This document shows, piece after piece, positions 8,919 to 16,944 of a stretch of 34,273 nt of DNA (its first letter is position 1; each line of letters begins with the position of its first letter). Position numbers and translations under genes: made by a program. The notes beneath the pieces were generated by a model. That model had not been told where the DNA came from. It did not search any database and worked only from the letters and a program-made list of their open reading frames with translations. This DNA is from Fidelibacterota bacterium (GTDB lineage: Bacteria > Marinisomatota > Marinisomatia > Marinisomatales > UBA1611): positions 1-34,273 of the forward strand of contig PBAR01000004.1 in assembly GCA_002718285.1 (NCBI GenBank). Reading direction: 5' to 3'.

Positions 8919-11900
8919 TCAGGGCAACCTATATAAAATACGGTCTGGATCAGAAGTGAAAAGAAGTGGAATCTGCGGTAGATCGGCATAAAGTTTGGCT
9001 GTTGTATCCTGGACATTCTTACTGATAAAATCATGAAGCTCAGATACAGTAACACTTTTATCACCATTATCGGCTTCACCTCTTAATCCCTTTAATAAAT
9101 AATAAGTAAAAACTCCATTATTAGCATCAGGATGAGTATAAGAAAGTTGATTAATATTTGAAGCAAATAATGCAGTTATTCCATCTGGAGGCCTGATTTC
9201 ATCTTCAATAGCTAAAACTGGTTCTTCAGATTTTTTCTTTTTCTTTTTCTTTTTTGAGTCTTCTTTCAAATTAGAAACCAAATTCTGCTTAAATGCAGGA
9301 TTATTAAAATCTACATCCATAAATAAAGTAATATTTCTAACCTGCTTCATTTTCTGAATTTTAGAAAGGTTTGAGTAAAGTTCATCTAAAGAATAAAAAG
9401 AATATTCATCAGACATTACAGCATCCTGAGGCAATAAGCATTTTTTCCCATTAATGGTAGTCCCTTCTCCCGAAAAATATAATATTAAATCTAAGGTATC
9501 TACATTGGAATAGTATAAACTGCTTTCGATTTTATCAATAATATAACCAGCATCTGGATTAAACATTTTTCCAAAATCTTTTCTTGTTACGCCATTATTA
9601 AAAAACCAATATTGACTTGGAACAATTTGGTGATTATCAATCCCGAAAAGATCATGGAAATAATTTCGAACCAGTTTTACATTTTCATCAGTAGATGTTT
9701 TTCCAGGTATATCTCTATCCATAAACTTATGGTTACCAAAAACAATTCCGATAGTTTCTCTTCTAGTAGAAACTTTGGGCAAATTCGAAACCAATTCATT
9801 TTTTTCAATCGGTTTAGATTGTTTTAATTCCAATGGGTAAGGCATACTATAAGCTTTGAGCTGAGAAGCATTCTTATAGTTTTTCATTAATTCCAAATGA
9901 ATAGGAATAGTTTTACGGGTTTCAAAATAATCATATGTATCAAAATAAACTGTAAAATTATTTTCGCGACTCATTACTTCAAAACTGAAATCATAATATT
10001 TACCACCTGGCACCAAACCGAATTCATGTAATTCGTCCTTATCCAAGACTACAAATGAACTATCCCGCCTAAATTGGAGAGATGCAGTATCTGATTTCCC
10101 TTCAGAAAGGTTTTGAAATCGAACAGTCAATGTAACGATTTCATTAGGAGGTATATAATTTTGCCCCCATTCATTATCTATAGCAAAATCAGCTATTACA
10201 AAATTTGGTGGTATAATCTTAAGCGTTTCGAATGAAATTGGGACAGGTTCTAAATCACTATCAGCAAATTCATCTATACGAATATTAAAATTACGGATAC
10301 CTGATTCAATTTTTAACTTTGCATAAAGAGGAAAAGAAATTGTAATAGTATCACCCACATAAAGGATCGGTATTGTTTTTACTGAATCTATGATGAGTGA
10401 TGGAGTCATAGCTCCATCAACCGGTTCCAACCAAGGACGTAATTCCCTAGCTGGACTTCTGCCATCATTGGTAACCTTAATCACTATTAATCCATTTTCT
10501 CTACCATCTAATAGACTATTACCAGTTGGCTCAATGAATATTTTTTCTATTAGGGAAAGATGGGGTGCAGGTAATACCCACCCGCACATAGTTTTTGACC
10601 TAGGACCTTCATCTCCATCTATATCTACAGATGAAACCTGATAGCAATACTCGGTATCAAATTCTAATCCCTTATGCTCGTAGTAATTTCCCTTGACCTT
10701 TGTTAAATATTCACCTTTTCCTTTTTTATCCATCAAATAGATATTATAATGAACTGCACCAGGCATTTTCTGCCACTTAAAAACCACTTTCCTAACATCA
10801 CCACCTGTAACTAAATCTTTTGGATACTGAACTAAAACTTTTTGACAAGTTTCTAATGAGGCAGGACCTTCAGTTCCAAATTTATCAATAACTTTAACTT
10901 TATAGCAAAAGTATGTCCCAGGAGTTACATAGTCTAAGTAGGATGTATCTTCTGTAGTACGGATCAATACATCATCTCTGTAAAGCCGGTATTGATGGTA
11001 AACTTTCAGGTTTGATTTGGACCAATTAAGAGTAACTTTTTCCAAATCAGCCATTGCTGCAAGTTCTACATCCAATACTTCTTCATGGGTAGTTGCAATA
11101 ACTTCTGAAAATGGTCCATCATCACCATCCTGATCAAATGAACTGATTCTATAAGTATATAGGCGGTCATATTCAAGAGATTCTTTAAAGTAAGTCATAT
11201 CCTTAGTTTCTAAAACTAAAGAATCGTTACGGTATAAATGATAACCTGGTGCATTTGCTACCCTAGACCAGGTAAGCTCTATTTCATTTTTTACTATTTC
11301 AGCTTTAAGATTTGAAGGTGGAGCAAAAGCCCCTTTTGCACATTGAACACTGGATTGTTCTCCTTCTGTGCCATATCGATCTACCGCAGCCATTGCATAG
11401 CAGTATTTTTCACCTGCGGCCACATTATCAATAAACATAGGCATATCTGAATCTGCTAGATAACTGCCATTTCTAAATACCTTATAGAAAGTTGCAATAG
11501 GAGTAGGGTCCGAAATTTCAAGCCGTACAGAATTTACATCTCCAACCGCAATAATCTCTGGAGTAGGTACTTCAGGATGAGTTTCTACCATTAGTTCTGG
11601 TGAATTGGCACCCTCATCACCATCATTATCAATTGAATTAATTTGATAATTATAAACCCTGCCCCAAAATGCAGTTGTATCTACAAAAGTTAATTCAGAC
11701 TGTATCGAAAGTCTCTCACCATCACGATATACTGCGTACTTGGTAACGCCTGGTATTGCGACCCATTCTAAATTGACAAATCGACCACTTCCTTCAGTTT
11801 TTAACGCTTTTTGTAAAATCGTAGGCTTTAGTGTTGGATACTGATATGATGATTTTTCCAAAATTTTATTTGATTCTGGGCCTTCCAATTCATAGAGATC

Positions 11901-13760
11901 CCAAGCTCTCACCCAGTATTCATAACGTTTACCTGGTGCTACTTCATCAAGAAATTCTATGGCTGTAATTCGTTCGGCTATTGGCTTTCCATTTTTATAT
12001 ACATTATAGGATTCAGCATGAGCCAAAGGTTCCCAGGTTATAGTCAATTCCTGAACACCTCTTACAATTTTCATTCTTGGACGCAATCCATCGGTAGCAA
12101 GATTAATCCGCACCCCTTTAACATCCTTATTTTTAACTTCAACTATTTCACCACCTATTAACCCATCATCATCATAGTCTACATTATTACCATAACCATT
12201 TCCATAGGCTTTAATACGGTATGTACCAGCTACGATACGGTCATCAAATGTAAATTTTCCTGTGAACCCAGCTGTATATTCTGCCCATAGCTCATTTTTT
12301 TCTGTATATAAAAATATTTTTGCTTCATTTATTCTCTCTTTTCCTTCCTCAGTAACCAATCGACCAGCAATTTTATATGTTTGAGGTGTCTGTTGCTTTG
12401 CAGGATCAGATAAAGGACCTTCCAAACCGCTGTTAGTTAAGGAAGATAATTGATAAGAATACTCCTTACCAAAATCCAAATCCAAATCTTTATAATTATC
12501 ATCTGGAGTATTAGTAATTACCTTACCATCTCTATAGAGGTTATAAAAACTAGCACCAACCACCCTCTCCCATTCTACTAGTATTGAATTCATTTCAGGA
12601 GAATAAAGCTCTCCTAGAGTTAAAGTAACGTTCTCTGGAGGCGGAAACTGTGCAACTTTACATATCATATCAGATTGAGGACCTTCTATTCCATATTTAT
12701 CTATAGGAGACACAGTAAAACAGCTTTCAGTTCCTGGGTCAGCTTTTTGCGTATAACCAGTATTATTTACGGTATCTGCAAGAGAACCATTAAGGTAAAC
12801 TTTGTATTCCAATGCTAACGGGTGCGCCTTCCATGTAAGACTGATCTGACTATCTCCAGCCTCTGCTTTTAACCCTTTTATTTTTTTGATTTCCGGATGA
12901 GTAGTTGCACTTACCTGTTCAGATTTATCTCCTGGTTTTTTATGATGGTCCATAGTAGCAATTGTATAAATATATTGGGTTTCATAATCAAGATTTAAAT
13001 GTTTATAAGAATTTTTGCTTGTTGCATTAACTACTTTCCAATCATCCTTTACTGAATTGTACTTGTAAATAACATAGGCTTTAGCATCCTCTATTTTATC
13101 CCATTTTAGACTAATAGTATTTTTACTCACAGAAGTTGAAATATTATCTGGAGGAGCAAATAAAGATTTTCCATATTCTGTTAATGAGCGTGACCCTTTA
13201 GATCCATCCATAAAAACAGTTACTACATTATATGCATAGGATTTTCCACCGCCTATTTGCTCTTGGTATTCAGGTACGCTGACCTTACTAACCTCCTGGT
13301 TATCTTTGTAGATAATGTACTCCTTGGCATCAACAATGGGACTCCATTCAATTTTAATCAATTCTATGGATGATTCTATATTTAGTTGTGGTTGTTTACG
13401 GTCTTGGCTAGGAGCTAGCTCTAACCCTTCTGCATTTCCTGAAGTTAAATCAATTTCTTTTGTCAAACTGTAACCATTACTTCCATAAACATTAAGGGTG
13501 TATTTATCAGGTTTTAATTTTTTGAATTCAAAATTCCCTTTTCGACCTGTCTCTTCTTGCATGAATAAAAGTTTGTTTGATAAATATAGATTTAATTTTG
13601 CATTGCGAATACCTTCACCATTTTTATCTACTATATTACCAGAAATCTCAAAATTAGCCTGTCCTTGTAAAAAAGTAAAAAACAGAAAAATAAAAAATTG
13701 TAAGAATAATTTATAATTAATAAATATAGAATCTTGTTTAAAAATACGTTCAGATTCCAT
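8919..13760 (-). CDS. Giant exported FN3-array protein with degenerate caspase-like C-terminal domain (copy 1)
   Basis: I place the start at ATG 13760 (1613 residues); the longer frame begins at TTG 13772. A charged n-region and a hydrophobic core (LFLQFFIFLFFTFLQGQA) form a signal peptide ending near residue 35. Then come a carboxypeptidase-regulatory-like domain (~38-120), four FN3 domains (~122-460), a second regulatory-like domain (~460-556, SGKFTF-type replaced by TGKFTFDDR), six more FN3 domains (~556-1063), two CARDB-like Ig regions (~1064-1300) and a caspase-like domain (~1333-1613). The caspase-like domain shows LDLILYFSGEGTTINGKK, TLFMDVDFNNP and VFTYYLLKGLRGEAD...VTVSEL. His is replaced by Glu (~1432) and Cys by Asp (~1484). 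An eight-Lys tract interrupts it (~1503-1510). It heads the six-gene envelope cluster and is preceded by a 232-bp gap with palindromic elements. Confidence 0.87.
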   Translation of the reverse strand: MESERIFKQDSIFINYKLFLQFFIFLFFTFLQGQANFEISGNIVDKNGEGIRNAKLNLYLSNKLLFMQEETGRKGNFEFKKLKPDKYTLNVYGSNGYSLTKEIDLTSGNAEGLELAPSQDRKQPQLNIESSIELIKIEWSPIVDAKEYIIYKDNQEVSKVSVPEYQEQIGGGKSYAYNVVTVFMDGSKGSRSLTEYGKSLFAPPDNISTSVSKNTISLKWDKIEDAKAYVIYKYNSVKDDWKVVNATSKNSYKHLNLDYETQYIYTIATMDHHKKPGDKSEQVSATTHPEIKKIKGLKAEAGDSQISLTWKAHPLALEYKVYLNGSLADTVNNTGYTQKADPGTESCFTVSPIDKYGIEGPQSDMICKVAQFPPPENVTLTLGELYSPEMNSILVEWERVVGASFYNLYRDGKVITNTPDDNYKDLDLDFGKEYSYQLSSLTNSGLEGPLSDPAKQQTPQTYKIAGRLVTEEGKERINEAKIFLYTEKNELWAEYTAGFTGKFTFDDRIVAGTYRIKAYGNGYGNNVDYDDDGLIGGEIVEVKNKDVKGVRINLATDGLRPRMKIVRGVQELTITWEPLAHAESYNVYKNGKPIAERITAIEFLDEVAPGKRYEYWVRAWDLYELEGPESNKILEKSSYQYPTLKPTILQKALKTEGSGRFVNLEWVAIPGVTKYAVYRDGERLSIQSELTFVDTTAFWGRVYNYQINSIDNDGDEGANSPELMVETHPEVPTPEIIAVGDVNSVRLEISDPTPIATFYKVFRNGSYLADSDMPMFIDNVAAGEKYCYAMAAVDRYGTEGEQSSVQCAKGAFAPPSNLKAEIVKNEIELTWSRVANAPGYHLYRNDSLVLETKDMTYFKESLEYDRLYTYRISSFDQDGDDGPFSEVIATTHEEVLDVELAAMADLEKVTLNWSKSNLKVYHQYRLYRDDVLIRTTEDTSYLDYVTPGTYFCYKVKVIDKFGTEGPASLETCQKVLVQYPKDLVTGGDVRKVVFKWQKMPGAVHYNIYLMDKKGKGEYLTKVKGNYYEHKGLEFDTEYCYQVSSVDIDGDEGPRSKTMCGWVLPAPHLSLIEKIFIEPTGNSLLDGRENGLIVIKVTNDGRSPARELRPWLEPVDGAMTPSLIIDSVKTIPILYVGDTITISFPLYAKLKIESGIRNFNIRIDEFADSDLEPVPISFETLKIIPPNFVIADFAIDNEWGQNYIPPNEIVTLTVRFQNLSEGKSDTASLQFRRDSSFVVLDKDELHEFGLVPGGKYYDFSFEVMSRENNFTVYFDTYDYFETRKTIPIHLELMKNYKNASQLKAYSMPYPLELKQSKPIEKNELVSNLPKVSTRRETIGIVFGNHKFMDRDIPGKTSTDENVKLVRNYFHDLFGIDNHQIVPSQYWFFNNGVTRKDFGKMFNPDAGYIIDKIESSLYYSNVDTLDLILYFSGEGTTINGKKCLLPQDAVMSDEYSFYSLDELYSNLSKIQKMKQVRNITLFMDVDFNNPAFKQNLVSNLKEDSKKKKKKKKSEEPVLAIEDEIRPPDGITALFASNINQLSYTHPDANNGVFTYYLLKGLRGEADNGDKSVTVSELHDFISKNVQDTTAKLYADLPQIPLLFTSDPDRILYRLP

Positions 13761-13845
13761 ATTAACTTGCAATTTTCTATTAACTTGAAAATTCTAGTTT
13801 GGATGGATGGATAACTAACCAAAAGCAAACGTTCTTCACATTTGC

Positions 13846-13857
13846 ATACATATGTAT
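13846..13857. promoter_or_regulatory. 12-bp perfect palindrome upstream of the FN3-caspase cluster (possible operator)
   Basis: ATACATATGTAT is a perfect inverted repeat 86 bp upstream of the ATG at 13760, in the only long gap before the envelope operon. Dimeric regulators often bind such sites. The region is AT-rich, however, so chance is a real alternative. Confidence 0.25.
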
Positions 13858-13859
13858 AA

Positions 13860-13881
13860 GTGTAAAGATTATATCTTTCAC
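13860..13881. repeat. Short hairpin-forming inverted repeat in the leader of the FN3-caspase cluster
   Basis: GTG-T-AAAGAT / TAT / ATCTTT-CAC can form a 9-bp stem with one bulged T and a 3-nt loop. It lies 3 bp from the 12-bp palindrome and about 100 bp upstream of the start codon at 13760, so it could be part of a 5' leader structure or a protein site. No U-tract follows on either strand, so it is not a clear terminator. Confidence 0.3.
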
Positions 13882-13945
13882 ATGGAACTCCGCATTTATG
13901 TACCGAAAATCGATACACCTTAAGTTATTTTACTTAATTAATTGT

Positions 13946-13951
13946 TGTCAA
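13946..13951 (-). promoter_or_regulatory. Candidate -35 element for the envelope operon
   Basis: TTGACA on the minus strand in the 13761-13992 gap. No good -10 box lies 16-18 bp downstream: ATAACT is at 17 bp, and TAAAAT is at only 13 bp. It would give a leader of about 160 nt before the ATG at 13760. This is weak evidence; the rest of the gap shows no gene, tRNA or clear terminator. Confidence 0.2.
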
Positions 13952-13992
13952 GAATTATAATAATAGAAGAAGTGTATTATTACGGCGCTATA

Positions 13993-14553
13993 TTAGCAAT
14001 CTTTTAAGGGTGCAATTTTCTGCCAAAATTGAACAGACTTTGCCCAGGTTTCGGAATTATAATGGGCCTTGGTACCTCCATTTAATTGTAATTGGTTGCG
14101 CATCATAGTAACTGGACCCATAGGTAATTCTTTAACTCCTCTTGGAATAGCATGGATACTAATCAGTTCCCATTCTGCATCAGTCGAATTTTCATTATTC
14201 TCATTTAGCACATCATGCCGGTAACAGATAAATTCAACACTCCCAGCTGGTAGAGGATCTCCATTAATAGCCCTAACCTGTATATAACTTTCTTCATTTT
14301 CTTGTCTTTTCACAACCTGCGCTTCAAGCTCTGTTTCTTCTGAAATTTGTACAAAAGGACAGATAAATTGTGATATTATTTCTTGATCAGCCTGAACTAT
14401 TCTAACTCCATCACGATATCCAGTACTAAATTCACCTCTCTCCATTTGTTCATCCGCGTGACGAGCAATTTCTTCAAAACTCAAAGTTAAAGAGTATGTT
14501 TTACCAGATCCCTTAATCTGACGACGAACAAAATTATTAACTGCTACAGACAT
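13993..14553 (-). CDS. Conserved uncharacterised protein, possibly DUF3228 family
   Basis: 186 residues, ATG start, no signal peptide or membrane segment, so cytoplasmic. The composition is ordinary for a folded alpha/beta protein. Distinct motifs are FVRRQIKGSGKTYSLTLSF near the N-terminus, GYRDGVRIVQ (~44-53), the Arg/Asp-bearing beta region AINGDPLPAGSVEFICYRHD (~94-113), and a C-terminal MGPVTMMRNQLQLNGGTKA...WAKSVQFW segment. The pattern reminds me of the small conserved family DUF3228, for which no biochemical role is known to me; this assignment is from memory and tentative. It is transcribed divergently from the membrane-kinase-like gene at 14667 across a 113-bp shared promoter region. 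It is separated by 232 bp from the envelope cluster, so it is probably its own unit. Confidence 0.75.
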   Translation of the reverse strand: MSVAVNNFVRRQIKGSGKTYSLTLSFEEIARHADEQMERGEFSTGYRDGVRIVQADQEIISQFICPFVQISEETELEAQVVKRQENEESYIQVRAINGDPLPAGSVEFICYRHDVLNENNENSTDAEWELISIHAIPRGVKELPMGPVTMMRNQLQLNGGTKAHYNSETWAKSVQFWQKIAPLKDC

Positions 14554-14640
14554 AATAATTAATAGTTTTTAATTCACTTTTTGATAAAATTATTCAATCA
14601 TAAGTTGATTCACAATTCTAAATTACTATTCGTTGCCGTT

Positions 14641-14646
14641 TATAAT
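14641..14646 (+). promoter_or_regulatory. Candidate -10 box for the phytol-kinase/DUF92 fusion gene
   Basis: A perfect TATAAT lies 20 bp before the ATG at 14667, in the divergent intergenic region 14554-14666. The hexamer 17 bp upstream is a poor -35 match (CTAAAT), so the call rests on the -10 alone. Confidence 0.3.
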
Positions 14647-14666
14647 CACTAAAGATAATTTTTGCA

Positions 14667-16124
14667 ATGCATTTATCCTTTTGGCAAACAAATTGCCCCG
14701 AATGGATTTCATTCATTATTTTCTTAATCTTAATTATTGCTTTAGTATCGGTAAGTGAATTGTTATTAAGAAATAGAATTCTTTCAGCGGAAGCAAGCAG
14801 GATTTTCGTTCATTCTACTGTTGGAATTTCTTGTAGCTTATCTCCATTTATTTTCATATCTAAAAACTTTCCCATTATATTGGGGATGCTATTTTTATTT
14901 CTCAATATTATAGCATTAAAACTAGAAAAATTCAAAGGTATCCATTCTCAGAAGCGGGAATCCTATGGTACAATTTATTTCCCACTTTCTTATTTATTCA
15001 TGGTATCTTTTTTCTGGGATTTTTCTCAATATTTTGTAATTGCATTTTCTATCTTAGCCATAGCCGACCCTCTAGCAACTTTTATAGGTGAATCAGTCCC
15101 AAGCCCTTTAAAAATTATCCTAGAGAGTGATAAAAAATCGTTTCAGGGATCTATAGCAATGTTTTGCTCCTCATGCGTAATTGTATATATCTGGTCCTCG
15201 ATTTTATTAAGTCAATTTACCAGTTTTAATATGATCTATTTTATACTTATAACAGCAATAATATCTACCTTAGCTGAAATGATAAGCTTCAAAGGAAGTG
15301 ATAATCTTTCTATACCACTAGTTTCTTTTTTGACAATGTACTCTATGGAAATAAAAGGTCCAAATTTTGAATTTATACTAATTTTCATCATAATTGGATT
15401 TTTTATCGCATATTATTTTAAAATGATTACGGCCAGTGGATTTATAGGAGCTCTAATAATGGGTTTTTTAATAACAGGGTATGGGGGTATAAATTACCTA
15501 ATCCCTATTGCAATATTTTTTATACTTTCATCTATTTTGAGTAAAATTATACCTGGAAATACTTCTACCATTTCCAAAGGTTCAAAACGGGATATTATAC
15601 AAGTCTATGCAAATGGAGGCATTGCACTTTTATTATGTATTTATAGTCAGTTTTATGAAAATACAACATCTATATACCTTCTTTTCCTTTCATCAATTGC
15701 AGCAGCAACAGCTGATACGTGGGGTACAGAACTCGGAAAATTATCAAAAACAAATCCTGTATCGATTATTAATTTTAATTATGTCTTACCTGGACAATCA
15801 GGTGGTATTACAAGAATAGGAATCATAGGTTCATTATTGGGAGCATCAATAATTGGATTTACATCCCATATAATAGGAATTATGGACTATGGTGTAATAG
15901 GCATTATCATTGCTGGCTTTTCTGGATGCATAACAGATTCAATACTTGGAGCTTCTTTACAAGCTAAATATCAAACCAAAGATGGCCAAATTGTAGAATA
16001 TATTACTAAGAAAGAAATACTGGTCAATGGCTACAGATGGATGACAAATGACATGGTCAATTTACTAAGTACTCTTTCTGCACCAATATTAATGCATTTT
16101 TATATAAAAACATTTTATATCTGA
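14667..16124 (+). CDS. Polytopic membrane fusion: phytol/dolichol-kinase-like domain + DUF92 (VTE6-like) domain
   Basis: 485 residues, very hydrophobic, about a dozen membrane segments, and the only clear plus-strand gene. The N-terminal half (~1-230) resembles CTP-dependent polyprenol kinases of the SEC59/VTE5 (phytol kinase) family: ILAIADPLATFIGESV, then KSFQGSIAMF and the SFKGSDNLSIPLVS segment. The C-terminal half (~255-485) is a DUF92/TMEM19-type domain: SGFIGALIMGFLITGYGG, AATADTWGTELGKLS, PGQSGGIT and GCITDSILGASLQAKY. Plant VTE5 phosphorylates phytol, and VTE6, a DUF92 member, phosphorylates phytyl-phosphate. One protein joining both halves could therefore convert a scavenged isoprenoid alcohol to its diphosphate. 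The substrate (phytol, geranylgeraniol or other) is inferred. Single-gene unit, convergent with the DUF350 gene. Confidence 0.85.
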   Translation: MHLSFWQTNCPEWISFIIFLILIIALVSVSELLLRNRILSAEASRIFVHSTVGISCSLSPFIFISKNFPIILGMLFLFLNIIALKLEKFKGIHSQKRESYGTIYFPLSYLFMVSFFWDFSQYFVIAFSILAIADPLATFIGESVPSPLKIILESDKKSFQGSIAMFCSSCVIVYIWSSILLSQFTSFNMIYFILITAIISTLAEMISFKGSDNLSIPLVSFLTMYSMEIKGPNFEFILIFIIIGFFIAYYFKMITASGFIGALIMGFLITGYGGINYLIPIAIFFILSSILSKIIPGNTSTISKGSKRDIIQVYANGGIALLLCIYSQFYENTTSIYLLFLSSIAAATADTWGTELGKLSKTNPVSIINFNYVLPGQSGGITRIGIIGSLLGASIIGFTSHIIGIMDYGVIGIIIAGFSGCITDSILGASLQAKYQTKDGQIVEYITKKEILVNGYRWMTNDMVNLLSTLSAPILMHFYIKTFYI

Positions 16125-16194
16125 ATACTTGAAAAAGCTATCCAGGATATTACTCTATTACTGACTAACAGTGCTTTATTTTGTAGAATTTAAT

Positions 16195-16434
16195 CTAAAT
16201 TACTTTATGGACAAGTAATCCAACCATCACTATCAAAGAAATAAAGATTAGAGAAACACCCATGTTACCCTTTTTTATCTCTTCCCATTCGTCAATCTCT
16301 GTAGAGAGCATATCAAAAACTTTTAAAGCAATTCCAATACCGAAAGCAAAGCCGACAGCTGCTGCGATTGACCAACCGACTGCACGGCCATATTGTGTTA
16401 GCATACCCATTAATGAGTTTGGATCTTGAAGCAT
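16195..16434 (-). CDS. Small membrane protein, DUF350-like
   Basis: 79 residues, ATG start with a strong Shine-Dalgarno AAAGGAG 5 nt upstream that overlaps the stop of the preceding gene. Two membrane segments are visible: ~20-40 (SIAAAVGFAFGIGIALKVF) and ~60-78 (VSLIFISLIVMVGLLV). A charged loop, EIDEWEEIKKGNMG, joins them. The 'EIKKGN' loop before a membrane segment is the pattern of DUF350 inner-membrane proteins, which usually carry two such units; this one has a single unit. Function unknown. It is almost certainly co-translated with the exported protein just upstream (11 bp apart). It is convergent with the fusion gene ending at 16124, across a 70-bp gap with only a 4-bp ACTG/CAGT stem and no convincing terminator. 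Confidence 0.75.
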   Translation of the reverse strand: MLQDPNSLMGMLTQYGRAVGWSIAAAVGFAFGIGIALKVFDMLSTEIDEWEEIKKGNMGVSLIFISLIVMVGLLVHKVI

Positions 16435-16439
16435 AATTA

Positions 16440-16446
16440 CTCCTTT
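16440..16446 (-). promoter_or_regulatory. Strong Shine-Dalgarno of the DUF350-like gene
   Basis: AAAGGAG 5 nt before the ATG at 16434. It overlaps the last base of the upstream gene's TAA stop, which favours translational coupling of the two small genes. Confidence 0.7.
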
Positions 16447-16886
16447 TACATTATTTTTAAGTTTTTTGTTATTGTCTGCATAAACTCTGCTGAGTCTATT
16501 TCCCCTTCTGCTAGTTTATTTGCCATTTCCCATGGACAAGTTGCTACAAAAGTATTAAATGAATCTTTTGCAGTAGGTACCCGAACTGAAACTTGTATAT
16601 TTGCAGGCATATATGCATTAGCCAAACCCATTTGTTTTTGATGAGCGACTGCCTGCCCCGCTGCTGCAAATCCTACGATCATAAACATTTCAAAATTATT
16701 CCTACCACTTTGCATAGTCATGAAAAATGTATCTTCATCTAGTTCTAATTGCTCTGATTCAACTGGAATTCGATAGGTTTTACATACACTTTTAACTTTT
16801 TTCTTAAAAGCATAATTTGCAGACAAAACATTAATAGCGAGGAAAAATATGGATAAAACAATCCTGTTTAGACGATTAGATTTCAT
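16446..16886 (-). CDS. Small exported protein of unknown function
   Basis: I choose ATG 16886 (146 residues). The longer frame starts at a TTG (16913) and would put nine residues ahead of a good signal peptide. Residues 1-23 (MKSNRLNRIVLSIFFLAINV plus LSA) fit a signal peptide, and AAAGAG lies just upstream. The mature part has one hydrophobic patch (~63-77, FEMFMIVGFAAAGQAVAH), two cysteines (~25 and ~116) and a conserved-looking VSVRVPTAKDSFNTFVATCP segment. It contains no domain I recognise. Its partner appears to be the DUF350-like membrane protein 11 bp downstream. It follows hutI by 58 bp, so it may share that transcript. Function not assigned. Confidence 0.7.
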   Translation of the reverse strand: MKSNRLNRIVLSIFFLAINVLSANYAFKKKVKSVCKTYRIPVESEQLELDEDTFFMTMQSGRNNFEMFMIVGFAAAGQAVAHQKQMGLANAYMPANIQVSVRVPTAKDSFNTFVATCPWEMANKLAEGEIDSAEFMQTITKNLKIM

Positions 16887-16944
16887 TATTCTCTTTACAA
16901 AAAGTATGTTCAATTTTACTCTCTTAAATATCGGGTAATCAAGC

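Noticed and set aside
13631..13918. A 95-codon minus-strand frame overlapping the 5' end of the giant FN3 gene
   Set aside because: Low-complexity Tyr/Leu/Phe composition, different frame from a well-supported gene, and it crosses the regulatory gap.
13954..13963. TATAAT-like sequence on the plus strand near 13955
   Set aside because: No plus-strand gene follows within 700 bp and the upstream TTGTCA is too close.
13761..13992. Search for a tRNA or small RNA in the longest gap
   Set aside because: No cloverleaf arms, CCA end or T-loop consensus were found; only short palindromes.
16125..16194. Possible bidirectional terminator between the convergent genes
   Set aside because: Only a 4-bp ACTG/CAGT stem is seen and the following T-rich stretch is interrupted.
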